From: Bacteroidia bacterium
GTDB taxonomy: Bacteria; Bacteroidota; Bacteroidia; Cytophagales; Cyclobacteriaceae
Reading direction: 5' to 3'
Length of the DNA stretch: 16,771 bases
Assembly: GCA_016650355.1 (NCBI GenBank)
Contig: JAENVX010000430.1
Coordinates: 1 to 16,771 of the forward strand
Shown: positions 8,326 to 16,122 of the stretch, piece after piece
How positions within the stretch are numbered: position 1 is the first letter of the stretch
Layout of the letters: every line of letters begins with the position of its first letter
The notes under the pieces: model-generated
Databases searched by the model: none
What the model was told of the DNA's origin: nothing
The model's input: the letters and a program-made list of their open reading frames with translations, nothing else
Position numbers and translations under genes: made by a program

Positions 8326-10284
8326 TTACATGTTGGACTCGTGTATCTCGATTTTGAATAAATGAAATGGCATTTTGTTTGGATTGATCTCAACAAAATT
8401 CCACTCCTGTGTCCATGTATAACGTTCATCCGTTACTACATCATGCAGCTTTATATTAATCTTATCGGTAAGTTTCAGTTTCTCTTTCGGTAGTTGCACA
8501 TAACCGGATTGGTTTCCATGAGGATCAAGGGTAACAACTACCAAAAATATATTCTTAAGATCATCAGTTGCTTTGAGATAAGCAATTATGTTTTGGTTTT
8601 CAATTGAGCAGAGGTGAAAGTTCCAGGTGCTTTGCAGCGCTTCATTTTCATTCCTCGTTTTGTTGATAATGGATATTATATCCGTCATGCGATTGGTCTT
8701 TTTCCAATCATAATGACGAATCTCAAATTTCTCAGAATTGGAATATTCTTCCCTGCCTTCTATTGGCGTGTTTTCATTAAATTCATAGGCAGGTCCGTAA
8801 ATTCCACAACTTGAAGATAGCGTTGCTGCCAGAGCATACCTTAAAATAAAAATGTTTTCTGATTGATTTTGAAGATGAAATGGTAGAATGTCGGGTGTAT
8901 TAGGCCAAAAGTTTGGGCGGAAATAATTCCTTGAAGCGCCATTCACCAGCTCGTTCATGTACTCCGAAATCTCTCGCTTTGTTACACGCCAGGTGAAGTA
9001 GGTATACGATTGAGTGAATCCTACTTTCCCCAGAGATGACATTATCTTTGGACGTGTGAAGGCCTCCGACAAAAAGATGACATCTGGATTTACTTTGTGA
9101 ACCTCATCAATAACCCATTGCCAAAACGAAATAGGCTTAGTATGCGGATTATCAATTCTAAATATAAAGATGCCCTGATCCATCCAATACAAAAACACAG
9201 ATTTCAATTCTTCCCAAAGTGCTCTCCAGTCATCTGTTTCAAAATTAAATGGGTAGATATCCTGGTATTTTTTGGGTGGGTTTTCAGCAAACTGAATTGA
9301 CCCATCAGGGCGTTGCTTAAACCATTCGGGATGCTCCTTTACGTAAGGGTGATCTGGGGCACATTGAAACGCAATATCCATTGCTATATCTATTCCAATT
9401 TTTTTGGCATCCGCGATCAGATTTTTGAAATCCTCTATCGTACCTAGTGCAGGTAAAATCGATTTATGTCCACCCTCATCGCTACCAATAGCCCAGGGCG
9501 ATCCGAAGTCTTCTGGCTGTGAACGGACACTGTTGTTTTTTCCTTTCCGGTTTATCTTTCCGATCGGATGAATAGGAGGAAAATAAAGTACATCGAAGCC
9601 CATTGCAGAAATGCGTGGCAGCAATCTGGCGCAATCCTTAAACGTTCCATGCTTCCCCCCTTCCAGGGATGATGACCTTGGAAAAAATTCATACCAAGTA
9701 CTGAACAAGGCCTTTTTACTTTCAACTAAAACCTCCTGCTCTCTATCGGCTGTTGTTTCGTTTTCAATTAGAGGATTTTCATGTACTACCTTTGAAAATT
9801 GCTCGCTTAACACCAATTTGACTGCCTGCGCATAATGAGTCTTGTCTTCCAGTTTTCGCACATACGTTTTGAGTGATGCGTTAGTATTTGAAAGTTTGTT
9901 TAATATGATGGCGCCTTCCAGAAGTTCTACATGAACATCAAGTTTTGCATCAGCTTTCTTCTTGAAACCATCAAACCAGGTTTCGAAGTGGTCAATCCAT
10001 GCTGTAATTGTAAATAGATAAGCGCCTTTTTCTTCAACATAAAAAGATGCTTTCCACTCATCGTTCCAGAGAGGTAACATCTCAACTTCGTTCCATTCCT
10101 TAGCACCAGATTTCTTAAAAAGAACTTTTGCTCGAATGTGATCATGGCCATCACCGAAAATACTGGCGACCACGTCAACACGATCTCCGATTGTTCGCTT
10201 GGCAGGATAAAGACCGCCTTCAATTTGAGGCTGAATATCTTCAATGATAACACGTGATTTTCCTTTCAACATTGGATGGTTCAT
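8326..10284 (-). CDS. glgE: Alpha-1,4-glucan:maltose-1-phosphate maltosyltransferase GlgE
   Basis: GlgE transfers maltosyl units from alpha-maltose-1-phosphate to the non-reducing end of alpha-1,4-glucans, releasing phosphate. The protein has 652 residues, has no signal peptide and is cytoplasmic. The N-terminal domain (about 1-110) begins with RVIIEDIQPQIEGGLYPAKR, a hallmark of the family. A helical insert (about 120-190) and the GH13_3 barrel follow. Diagnostic stretches are YEFFPRS (198-204), GTFKD (213-217), PPIHPIGKINRKGKNN (236-251) and DIAFQCAPDHPYVKEHPEWF (303-322). Region II FRIDNPHTKP gives nucleophile Asp378, region III FLSEAFTRP gives acid/base Glu407, and NFWPNTPDILP (458-468) is also typical. 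No catalytic residue is missing and the length matches the family. It begins 7 nt after the upstream amylase gene and ends 2 nt before treS-mak, whose kinase half makes its substrate. Confidence 0.97.
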   Translation of the reverse strand: MNHPMLKGKSRVIIEDIQPQIEGGLYPAKRTIGDRVDVVASIFGDGHDHIRAKVLFKKSGAKEWNEVEMLPLWNDEWKASFYVEEKGAYLFTITAWIDHFETWFDGFKKKADAKLDVHVELLEGAIILNKLSNTNASLKTYVRKLEDKTHYAQAVKLVLSEQFSKVVHENPLIENETTADREQEVLVESKKALFSTWYEFFPRSSSLEGGKHGTFKDCARLLPRISAMGFDVLYFPPIHPIGKINRKGKNNSVRSQPEDFGSPWAIGSDEGGHKSILPALGTIEDFKNLIADAKKIGIDIAMDIAFQCAPDHPYVKEHPEWFKQRPDGSIQFAENPPKKYQDIYPFNFETDDWRALWEELKSVFLYWMDQGIFIFRIDNPHTKPISFWQWVIDEVHKVNPDVIFLSEAFTRPKIMSSLGKVGFTQSYTYFTWRVTKREISEYMNELVNGASRNYFRPNFWPNTPDILPFHLQNQSENIFILRYALAATLSSSCGIYGPAYEFNENTPIEGREEYSNSEKFEIRHYDWKKTNRMTDIISIINKTRNENEALQSTWNFHLCSIENQNIIAYLKATDDLKNIFLVVVTLDPHGNQSGYVQLPKEKLKLTDKINIKLHDVVTDERYTWTQEWNFVEINPNKMPFHLFKIEIHESNM

Positions 10285-10291
10285 GAGTATC

Positions 10292-11875
10292 TTATTTCAA
10301 TACAATACTTGAGTATGCGGGCACAGTTAATTCGCCATCTCGTAGTTTTCCAGAAGACCCGGAATCAAAATCAAGTTCATCAAAGTCTTTCAATTCATTC
10401 CCAAGGTTCACTGTAACTTCTACATCTGAAATATTGTGTACGACTAGCAACCTTTTTCCCTGATGCGATCTGACAAAGCTTATGATCTCCTGTTGAGAGA
10501 TAGGTGAAAAATCAATTTCTCCAAAGGTTAATACTTCGCTGTCATTGCGATAGTGAATGAGTGTCTTATAAAAATTATACATGGAAGTAGCGTCTTCCTT
10601 TTGCTGAGAAAAAGGCACAACGGTTTTATCGGTACTTAATGTAGCTTCCATCCAATATGTTTGCATCTTATCTTTTCCGTTATAATCCCATACAAAAGGC
10701 TCTCTTATATAAATATCGGGGCCCATTATCGTTTCGTAGTTCATCACTTTATCTCCTAACATTCCAATCTCTTCACCATAATAGAGATAAGGTGTACCTG
10801 GAAGTGTTAGCAGAATACTTACAGCAATTTTTGACTTATCTGAATTCCCATTCAGTTCACTCATCAATCTTATCTGATCATGATTTTTTATGAAGGTGGC
10901 ATCCAGAAAATCTTTATTGATAGAAGCATAGTAGTCGCTGATCTCTTTATACTTTTTTACAAAACCAACAGTATCCTTTCCAGCCAGCACATCCGCCATG
11001 ATGGCGAATCCGATGTCAAAATTGAAGAGTGACGGAAGCCCTTTTAAATAGGGTGCCACTTCCTTTGCTTGCATCCATACCTCACCAACCAAATATACAT
11101 CTGGTTTTATCTTAAGCATCTCTTCACGAAACCAAATCCAGAAAGCATAGTTGTCCTCATTTCGGTCATCTGGGAAAATATGGCGTGCAGCATCCAACCT
11201 GAAACCATCAACACCAATTTCTTCAAGCCAAAATCTGGAAATATCTACGATCTCATCTCGCACTTTTTGATTGTCGAGGTTTAGATCTGGGCAGAGTCCA
11301 TTGAAATATCCATAGTATTGATCCTTTATGGTGTCACCATCTACAGGGTGCCACTTTCTTAAGTTGTAAGAATCAGCAGTGATGTTTTGTTTAAAAACTT
11401 GCTGCTTTATTGAATCCTTCTTGGCCCACACATAATAATCACGATAAGCATTATCAACTCCCTTGCTTGCTTCAATAAACCAGGGATGTTTATTGCCAGT
11501 ATGGTTAATCACAAAATCGGTTATCACACGAATATTTCGTTTATGTGCTTCGCTTACAAAAGTTTTAAAGTCGTCAAGCGTTCCATAATCGGGATCAATA
11601 TTTTTATAGTCTATTACGTGATATTTGTGGTAGGTGTCCGATGGCATAATAGGCATCAACCACAGTCCACCAATGCCAAGGTCTTGAAGATAATCAAGTT
11701 TTGAAGTTAGCCCTTTGAAATCACCCTTGCCATCTCCATCGCTATCAGCAAATGACATAACAAAGATTTCATAGTTTACTCCGTAGGGCCACTTAGTTAC
11801 ATTTTTCTCATGGTCAGAGCAAGCGAGCAGAAGAATCAAAAGAAAGATTAAGGCTCGTTCTATTCTTATATTCAT
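10292..11875 (-). CDS. GH13 alpha-amylase lipoprotein (SusG-like)
   Basis: This is a predicted envelope lipoprotein that hydrolyses alpha-1,4-glucosidic bonds in starch- or glycogen-type glucans. It has 527 residues. The signal peptide runs over 1-18 with lipobox LLAC and lipidated Cys19; the Ser-Asp-His-Glu after it is acidic enough to be compatible with a Bacteroidota surface-export signal. The barrel begins at YEIFVMSFADSDGDGKGDF (about 35-53), whose Asp-rich run resembles the first calcium site of this GH13 group. Region I is DFVINHTGNKHPWF (120-133). Region II GFRLDAARH gives nucleophile Asp228, region III VGEVW gives acid/base Glu265, and region IV FIKNHDQIR gives Asp333. A C-terminal beta domain (about 430-527) closes it. 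The start ATG overlaps the stop of the upstream amylase gene (ATGA), so the two are coupled. There is no starch-binding module and no SusC/SusD pair nearby. The exact substrate is uncertain, but the fold and activity class are clear. Confidence 0.92.
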   Translation of the reverse strand: MNIRIERALIFLLILLLACSDHEKNVTKWPYGVNYEIFVMSFADSDGDGKGDFKGLTSKLDYLQDLGIGGLWLMPIMPSDTYHKYHVIDYKNIDPDYGTLDDFKTFVSEAHKRNIRVITDFVINHTGNKHPWFIEASKGVDNAYRDYYVWAKKDSIKQQVFKQNITADSYNLRKWHPVDGDTIKDQYYGYFNGLCPDLNLDNQKVRDEIVDISRFWLEEIGVDGFRLDAARHIFPDDRNEDNYAFWIWFREEMLKIKPDVYLVGEVWMQAKEVAPYLKGLPSLFNFDIGFAIMADVLAGKDTVGFVKKYKEISDYYASINKDFLDATFIKNHDQIRLMSELNGNSDKSKIAVSILLTLPGTPYLYYGEEIGMLGDKVMNYETIMGPDIYIREPFVWDYNGKDKMQTYWMEATLSTDKTVVPFSQQKEDATSMYNFYKTLIHYRNDSEVLTFGEIDFSPISQQEIISFVRSHQGKRLLVVHNISDVEVTVNLGNELKDFDELDFDSGSSGKLRDGELTVPAYSSIVLK

Positions 11876-13680
11876 TCTTTAATTTTTAATATTAGCGAAC
11901 TGTACGGCTGCACATCCAATTGAGCTGAGAATGAACTGTCGAAGCCAATTTCGGTACCACTTCTCAGCAGATCTCTCGCGATGTAAACAACTTCTTTATC
12001 CAGCATTAGCCTATTGATTACCTCCTGTGAAAGCTGAATTTTTATGTGCTCAACTTTAGAAGTGAATCCAGAAATTATCAGCAACCTTTCATCACCAAAA
12101 GTTCGAACAAAGGCATGCACTTTGTCTGAAAAGTTGTTTGACTTTCTGTTAAACTCGGTCAAGTCATAATAGTCTCCCATCGATATCGCTTTGTTCTCAG
12201 TTGCCAGAGATAAGATATCAGCATACGCTTGTCGTAATTGTTTTTGTTCATTGCTCAACCCACCGCCATCAAATTTTCCACCGTTCACCCACTTTTGATG
12301 TTCGGGCACACCTACATAATCAAACCTGGAAGTTTGGCCGTCATCATCGCTAAATCCACTTTTACCAGTAGCAGGTTCTCCTACCTCCTGGCCAAAGTAA
12401 ATCATCACCGGGCCCTTATCTATTGTTGCACTAATGACCATGGCAGGAACTGCTTTCCATGGATCGGTGGCAAAGAATTTTGAGGCTATGCGGTGCTCAT
12501 CATGGTTCTCCATAAAATGCACCATCTTGCTATTGATGCCACTCAAGCTCACTTGAATCTTAGGAATATCTTCGGATGAAGATTTCTGATTGATCAATAG
12601 TCGAAGGGTATCATAAAGTTGCACCTTGTCGTATAAGAAATCAAATCGACCATTGTCGATATAATTCCTATACTGAGATGGATTATAGATTTCTGCAATG
12701 AAAATTATTTCAGAGTTCACTGCTTTTACTTGTGGTATAACCCAATTCCAAAATTCAACCGGCACCATTTCCGCCATATCACACCGGAAGCCATCCACTT
12801 TTTTGTTTGCCCAATAGATTAGTATATCCCGCATCTTCTCCCACGTGTTGGGTATGGGTTCAAAATATTTCTTCCTTCCTTGTTGAATGTCAATACCATA
12901 ATTCAATTTTACTGCTTCAAACCATTCATTGATGCCGGGACTTGCTGTGAACTGATCGTTGCCTGAAACTTTTGCAGGCGTCTCTTCAAATTTGCCATCC
13001 TTAGTTTGAAATGAATTAGCACCTAATGGATTATAACCTTTGGGTGACTGGAATGATTGACCAGGCAAATAGTAGAAGTTATTGTTGGCTTTAAACTCGA
13101 CCGTTCTATCATCTTCCTCTCCTAGGTCCACTACACCTTCAGGTTTCACATCGCTATGATAAACACGGGCTACATGGTTGGGAACAAAGTCTATTATTAC
13201 TTTTACTCCTTGCGAGTGTGTGCGCGATACGAGTGCCTCGAATTCTTTCATTCTGCTCTTCACATCGACTGCAAGATCAGGACTAACATCATAATAATCT
13301 TTAATCGAATACGGTGAACCTGCTCTACCCTTAACCACATCTGCATCGTCCAACGGAATCCCATATGAAGTGTAATCGGTAATCAAGGCATGTTCAATCA
13401 CACCTGTATACCAGATGTGGGTAGCGCCTAATCGTTTTATTCCATTAAGTGCCGTCTCATTTATATCATTGAATTTACCAACACCATTTTCTTCAAGCGT
13501 ACCATGGATTTTGTTGGTTGTATTTTGATTCCCGAAAAGTCGGGTCATCATCTGATAGATTACAAGCTTTTGTCCGGAGGCTGTGGCCATAAGTGGTTTG
13601 TCTGGAATCTTCTCTTTAGGGGCAGAACAACCTAAAATAAACACTAAAAAGAGAGATAATTTGCTTGTTTTGAAGTACAT
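11872..13680 (-). CDS. GH13 alpha-amylase family lipoprotein
   Basis: This is a predicted lipoprotein of the GH13 family and the first gene of the alpha-glucan cluster. I place the start at the ATG at 13680 (602 aa) rather than at the in-frame TTG four codons upstream. The ATG gives a compact signal peptide, MYFKTSKLSLFLVFILGC, with Cys18 as the lipidation site. With this numbering, region I is DFVPNHVAR (164-172), region II is DGFRCDMAEM with nucleophile Asp301, region III is FIAEIYNP with acid/base Glu330, and region IV is FMENHDEHR with Asp394. The domain between regions I and II is long, with Asn/Gly-rich segments (FKANNNFYYLPG, about 196-207). A C-terminal beta domain follows. The catalytic set is complete, so a retaining alpha-glucanase or glucanotransferase is likely. 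Substrate and subfamily are not evident. Its last bases overlap the start of the next amylase gene. It is about 108 nt downstream of the TMEM220-like gene, the probable boundary of two transcription units. Confidence 0.9.
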   Translation of the reverse strand: MYFKTSKLSLFLVFILGCSAPKEKIPDKPLMATASGQKLVIYQMMTRLFGNQNTTNKIHGTLEENGVGKFNDINETALNGIKRLGATHIWYTGVIEHALITDYTSYGIPLDDADVVKGRAGSPYSIKDYYDVSPDLAVDVKSRMKEFEALVSRTHSQGVKVIIDFVPNHVARVYHSDVKPEGVVDLGEEDDRTVEFKANNNFYYLPGQSFQSPKGYNPLGANSFQTKDGKFEETPAKVSGNDQFTASPGINEWFEAVKLNYGIDIQQGRKKYFEPIPNTWEKMRDILIYWANKKVDGFRCDMAEMVPVEFWNWVIPQVKAVNSEIIFIAEIYNPSQYRNYIDNGRFDFLYDKVQLYDTLRLLINQKSSSEDIPKIQVSLSGINSKMVHFMENHDEHRIASKFFATDPWKAVPAMVISATIDKGPVMIYFGQEVGEPATGKSGFSDDDGQTSRFDYVGVPEHQKWVNGGKFDGGGLSNEQKQLRQAYADILSLATENKAISMGDYYDLTEFNRKSNNFSDKVHAFVRTFGDERLLIISGFTSKVEHIKIQLSQEVINRLMLDKEVVYIARDLLRSGTEIGFDSSFSAQLDVQPYSSLILKIKE

Positions 13681-13712
13681 AAAGTTAATCAAGATACAAG
13701 ATAAAAATTCCT

Positions 13713-13722
13713 GTATCGATAC
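13713..13722. promoter_or_regulatory. Perfect 10-bp palindrome GTATCGATAC upstream of the alpha-glucan cluster
   Basis: In the 108-nt gap before the first amylase gene there is a perfect palindrome, GTATCGATAC, centred about 38 nt upstream of the ATG. The gap is the likely promoter region of the alpha-glucan cluster, so this could be a regulator-binding site. No convincing Bacteroidota promoter (TTTG, about 19 nt, TAnnTTTG) was found; TATCTTG, read on the minus strand between the palindrome and the start, is only a weak -7-like match. I see no second copy of the 10-mer in the window. Confidence 0.3.
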
Positions 13723-13788
13723 GCACTAAGCAAGAATAACTTTGTAGAATTTATTGTAGGCTGTATTTATGCAACCGATTGCTGAGGA

Positions 13789-14166
13789 TTAGACTAGATT
13801 CTTTTTGCTTCGATAAGAAATTAAGATATTCAATATAAGAACGGCAATGCAGATAGCAAGCCCAAGAAATTCTCTACTTTCTTCAATATAGGGATATTGC
13901 ATCTTTGCAAGGTCATCAAAGAGCATGGACTTATTATCTGAGGCGAACCACTGTGACACTCCTGACCATAACATTGTGCAATAGCCTAGATAAAGCACCG
14001 ACTGAACTATCATCACCTTTGGATAATACAATTTGAATGCAGCCATAACACACACAGCAGTCATTGCCGCATAAATGAGAATCCAAAGTAAGGGATCAGG
14101 ATCATTGAATTGGACCCAAGTGAAAGCCAGAAACATGGTTGCTAAAGAGAAATGTAATATTTTCAT
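13789..14166 (-). CDS. TMEM220-like four-helix membrane protein
   Basis: This is a 125-residue integral membrane protein of unknown biochemical role. Four hydrophobic segments lie at about 4-18, 27-46, 52-70 and 98-118. A conserved-looking loop, WVQFNDPDPLLW (17-28), lies between helices 1 and 2, and ESREFLGL (96-103) leads into helix 4. Both are hallmarks of the TMEM220 family (found in bacteria and animals). The C-terminus is short and Lys-rich (YRSKKNLV), which suggests a cytoplasmic end. It starts 11 nt after the nucleoside transporter gene, so it is probably co-transcribed with it. The ATG start is unambiguous. The family assignment rests on recognising the NDPDP loop and on length. Nothing here shows a function. 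Confidence 0.8.
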   Translation of the reverse strand: MKILHFSLATMFLAFTWVQFNDPDPLLWILIYAAMTAVCVMAAFKLYYPKVMIVQSVLYLGYCTMLWSGVSQWFASDNKSMLFDDLAKMQYPYIEESREFLGLAICIAVLILNILISYRSKKNLV

Positions 14167-14177
14167 ATAATTAAAAA

Positions 14178-15467
14178 TTAAAATATTGCCCCCGCAATTG
14201 TTGCAGTCATCATAGTAGCCAATGAAGCTGCCAGCATTGCGCGCAAGCCAAGTTTGGAAAGATCGCCTTGTCTGCCAGGAGCCATTCCACCTATTCCTCC
14301 TATTTGAATTGCAATAGAACTAAAGTTTGCAAAACCACAAAGGGCATACGTTGCTATGCGAATAGATTTTTCATCCAGTAAACCAGCAGCCTTCATTTGT
14401 GAAAGATCAACATAAGCAACAAATTCGTTTACCACCATTTTCTGTCCAAGCAAACTTCCTACTTGTAAAGTCTGGCTCCACTCCACTCCCATTGCAAATG
14501 CAAATACACGAAACACTTGCCCTAAAATATACTGAAGGGAAAATCCCTTAAAAGCTCCGTTCGTGCTGGTAATAACAAATTCATTCAGCCCAGTTAATGC
14601 TCCTACAAAATCAACCAAAATCCAATTGACCGCATAGATAATTGCTATAAAAGCAATCAGCATTCCACCAATATTTAGTGCGAGCTTTAATCCATCTGCT
14701 GCGCCCGTTGCTAAAGCATCAATCAGGTTTACACCAATGGCTTCCTTATTTACTTTAATGGATGAATCTATTTTGTCTGGCTCTACTTGAGGCATAAAAA
14801 TTTTTGACAACACAATCGCAGCTGGCGCGTTCATGATGGAGGCACATAAAAGGTAAGTAGCAAAAAGAGTTTTTTCCTCCAAAGTACCACCACCCAGCAA
14901 TCCAACATAAGTAGCCAATACGCTTCCGGCAATGGTTGCCATACCTCCAACCATCAGGCAGAAAAGTTCTGATCGAGTCATCGTTGCGATAAACGGTCTC
15001 ACTAAAAGTGGCGCCTCAGTTTGCCCCATAAATATATTTGCGGCCGCTGAGAGACTTTCAGAACCGGATAATCGCATTGATTTAGTCATGATCCAGGCAA
15101 AACCGTAGACAATTTTTTGTAGGAAACCCAGATAGTAAAGGCCAGCAGTGACGGCTGAGAAAAAAATGACAGTAGGCAGCGCCTGAAATGCAAAAATGAA
15201 ACCCAGGTTGGAAGTATCGTCTGCCAATTCCCCAAACACAAACCTCGAACCTTCCTTAGCAAAGCTTAGGAAGATCACAAACTTTTCACTGACAAATTCA
15301 AATCCAAGCCGCACGAAGCCAACCTTTGCAATAAGAAGGCCTATTACAATCTGGATGATAAGACCCACTACAACTAATCTCCAATCAATTTTTTTTCGAT
15401 TTCCGGATAACAGGAAGGCAACACCAACTATAAATAATAAACCAAATAAGCCCCGCAGGTAATCCAT
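14178..15467 (-). CDS. nupC: Concentrative nucleoside transporter (NupC/CNT family)
   Basis: This is an inner-membrane symporter that imports nucleosides using a proton or sodium gradient. It has 429 residues. An N-terminal hydrophobic gate region (about 1-50) is followed by the CNT core of re-entrant hairpins and transmembrane helices. The nucleoside-site residues known from the Vibrio CNT structure are visible: GQTEAPLLVRPF (148-159, with Gln149, Thr150 and Glu151), NEFVAY (347-352, with Glu348) and GFANFSSIAIQIGGIGGMAP (378-397, with Asn381 and Ser384). The C-terminus ends in a hydrophobic helix (ATMMTATIAGAIF). Length and motif order match complete family members. It is encoded 39 nt after the BFN-domain gene and 11 nt before the TMEM220-like gene. 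Which nucleosides it carries and which ion drives it cannot be read from the sequence, and the gene symbol is used in the family sense. Confidence 0.94.
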   Translation of the reverse strand: MDYLRGLFGLLFIVGVAFLLSGNRKKIDWRLVVVGLIIQIVIGLLIAKVGFVRLGFEFVSEKFVIFLSFAKEGSRFVFGELADDTSNLGFIFAFQALPTVIFFSAVTAGLYYLGFLQKIVYGFAWIMTKSMRLSGSESLSAAANIFMGQTEAPLLVRPFIATMTRSELFCLMVGGMATIAGSVLATYVGLLGGGTLEEKTLFATYLLCASIMNAPAAIVLSKIFMPQVEPDKIDSSIKVNKEAIGVNLIDALATGAADGLKLALNIGGMLIAFIAIIYAVNWILVDFVGALTGLNEFVITSTNGAFKGFSLQYILGQVFRVFAFAMGVEWSQTLQVGSLLGQKMVVNEFVAYVDLSQMKAAGLLDEKSIRIATYALCGFANFSSIAIQIGGIGGMAPGRQGDLSKLGLRAMLAASLATMMTATIAGAIF

Positions 15468-15506
15468 TCAGCTAAGAGTTTGGTTGACTTTTAATTGAGA
15501 AATTTG

Positions 15507-16118
15507 TCAATTTCTTTTTCCCAGCTCATCTCTGAGTTTCGCGGCACGTTCGTAATCTTCTTTTCCAATAGCGTCTTTCAATAGCTCATTAAGCTTATCT
15601 ACGGAGTAGTTTTTAAAGTCATCACCCTTTTTAGTAGTATCCTTTTTGCCCTTTATCTTAGGCTCTTGTTTAGTTTCAGCCTTTTCTTTCTGTTCATCTT
15701 CTTCTTCATCAGTCAACACAATGCCTGCCTCTGCAAGTATATTCTCGTAGGTTGAGATGGGAGCATCAAACCTCAATCCAATGGCTATGGCATCAGAAGG
15801 TCGTGCATCCAACTCTGTTTTTTTCAACCCATCTGTGCAAATAATTTTAGCAAAGAAAACACCTTCCTTTAAATCTGAGATCACAATCTCTTCCACATGA
15901 AAATGAAATGAATTCGCAAATGCTTTAAATAGGTCATGTGTCATTGGTCGATTAGGAATAATTTTCTCAATCTCAATCGCGATGGCTTGCGCTTCAAACA
16001 TTCCAATTATTATAGGTAACCTTCGCTTTCCATTTGCTTCACCGAGAACCAAAGCAAATGAGCCTGTCTGCGATTGACTGGAGGATAGACCTAGTATTTC
16101 TAATTTTATCTTTTTCAC
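15507..16118 (-). CDS. Bifunctional nuclease (BFN, DUF151) domain protein with C-terminal UVR motif
   Basis: This is a 203-residue cytoplasmic protein. Residues 1 to about 135 form a BFN/DUF151 domain: KKIKLEILGLSSSQSQTGSFALVLGE leading to RRLPIIIGMFEAQAIAIEIE (33-52), then RPMTHDLF (57-64) and DARPSDAIAIGLRF (104-117). A highly charged Glu/Lys linker (about 137-168) follows, then a UvrB/UvrC-type UVR motif (about 171-201: LNELLKDAIGKEDYERAAKLRDEL). BFN domains have been reported to have DNase and RNase activity in some homologues, and UVR motifs mediate protein contacts in repair proteins. A role in nucleic acid turnover or stress response is therefore plausible but not shown. The start codon is GTG (16116-16118), supported by the family-typical N-terminus and by a 4-nt gap from the etfA stop, which implies coupling. 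Confidence 0.9.
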   Translation of the reverse strand: MKKIKLEILGLSSSQSQTGSFALVLGEANGKRRLPIIIGMFEAQAIAIEIEKIIPNRPMTHDLFKAFANSFHFHVEEIVISDLKEGVFFAKIICTDGLKKTELDARPSDAIAIGLRFDAPISTYENILAEAGIVLTDEEEDEQKEKAETKQEPKIKGKKDTTKKGDDFKNYSVDKLNELLKDAIGKEDYERAAKLRDELGKRN

Positions 16119-16122
16119 GAAA

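Noticed and set aside
13690..13692. TTG as the start of the first amylase lipoprotein (606 aa)
   Set aside because: The ATG at 13680 gives a normal-length lipoprotein signal peptide and is the better start codon; the four extra residues add nothing.
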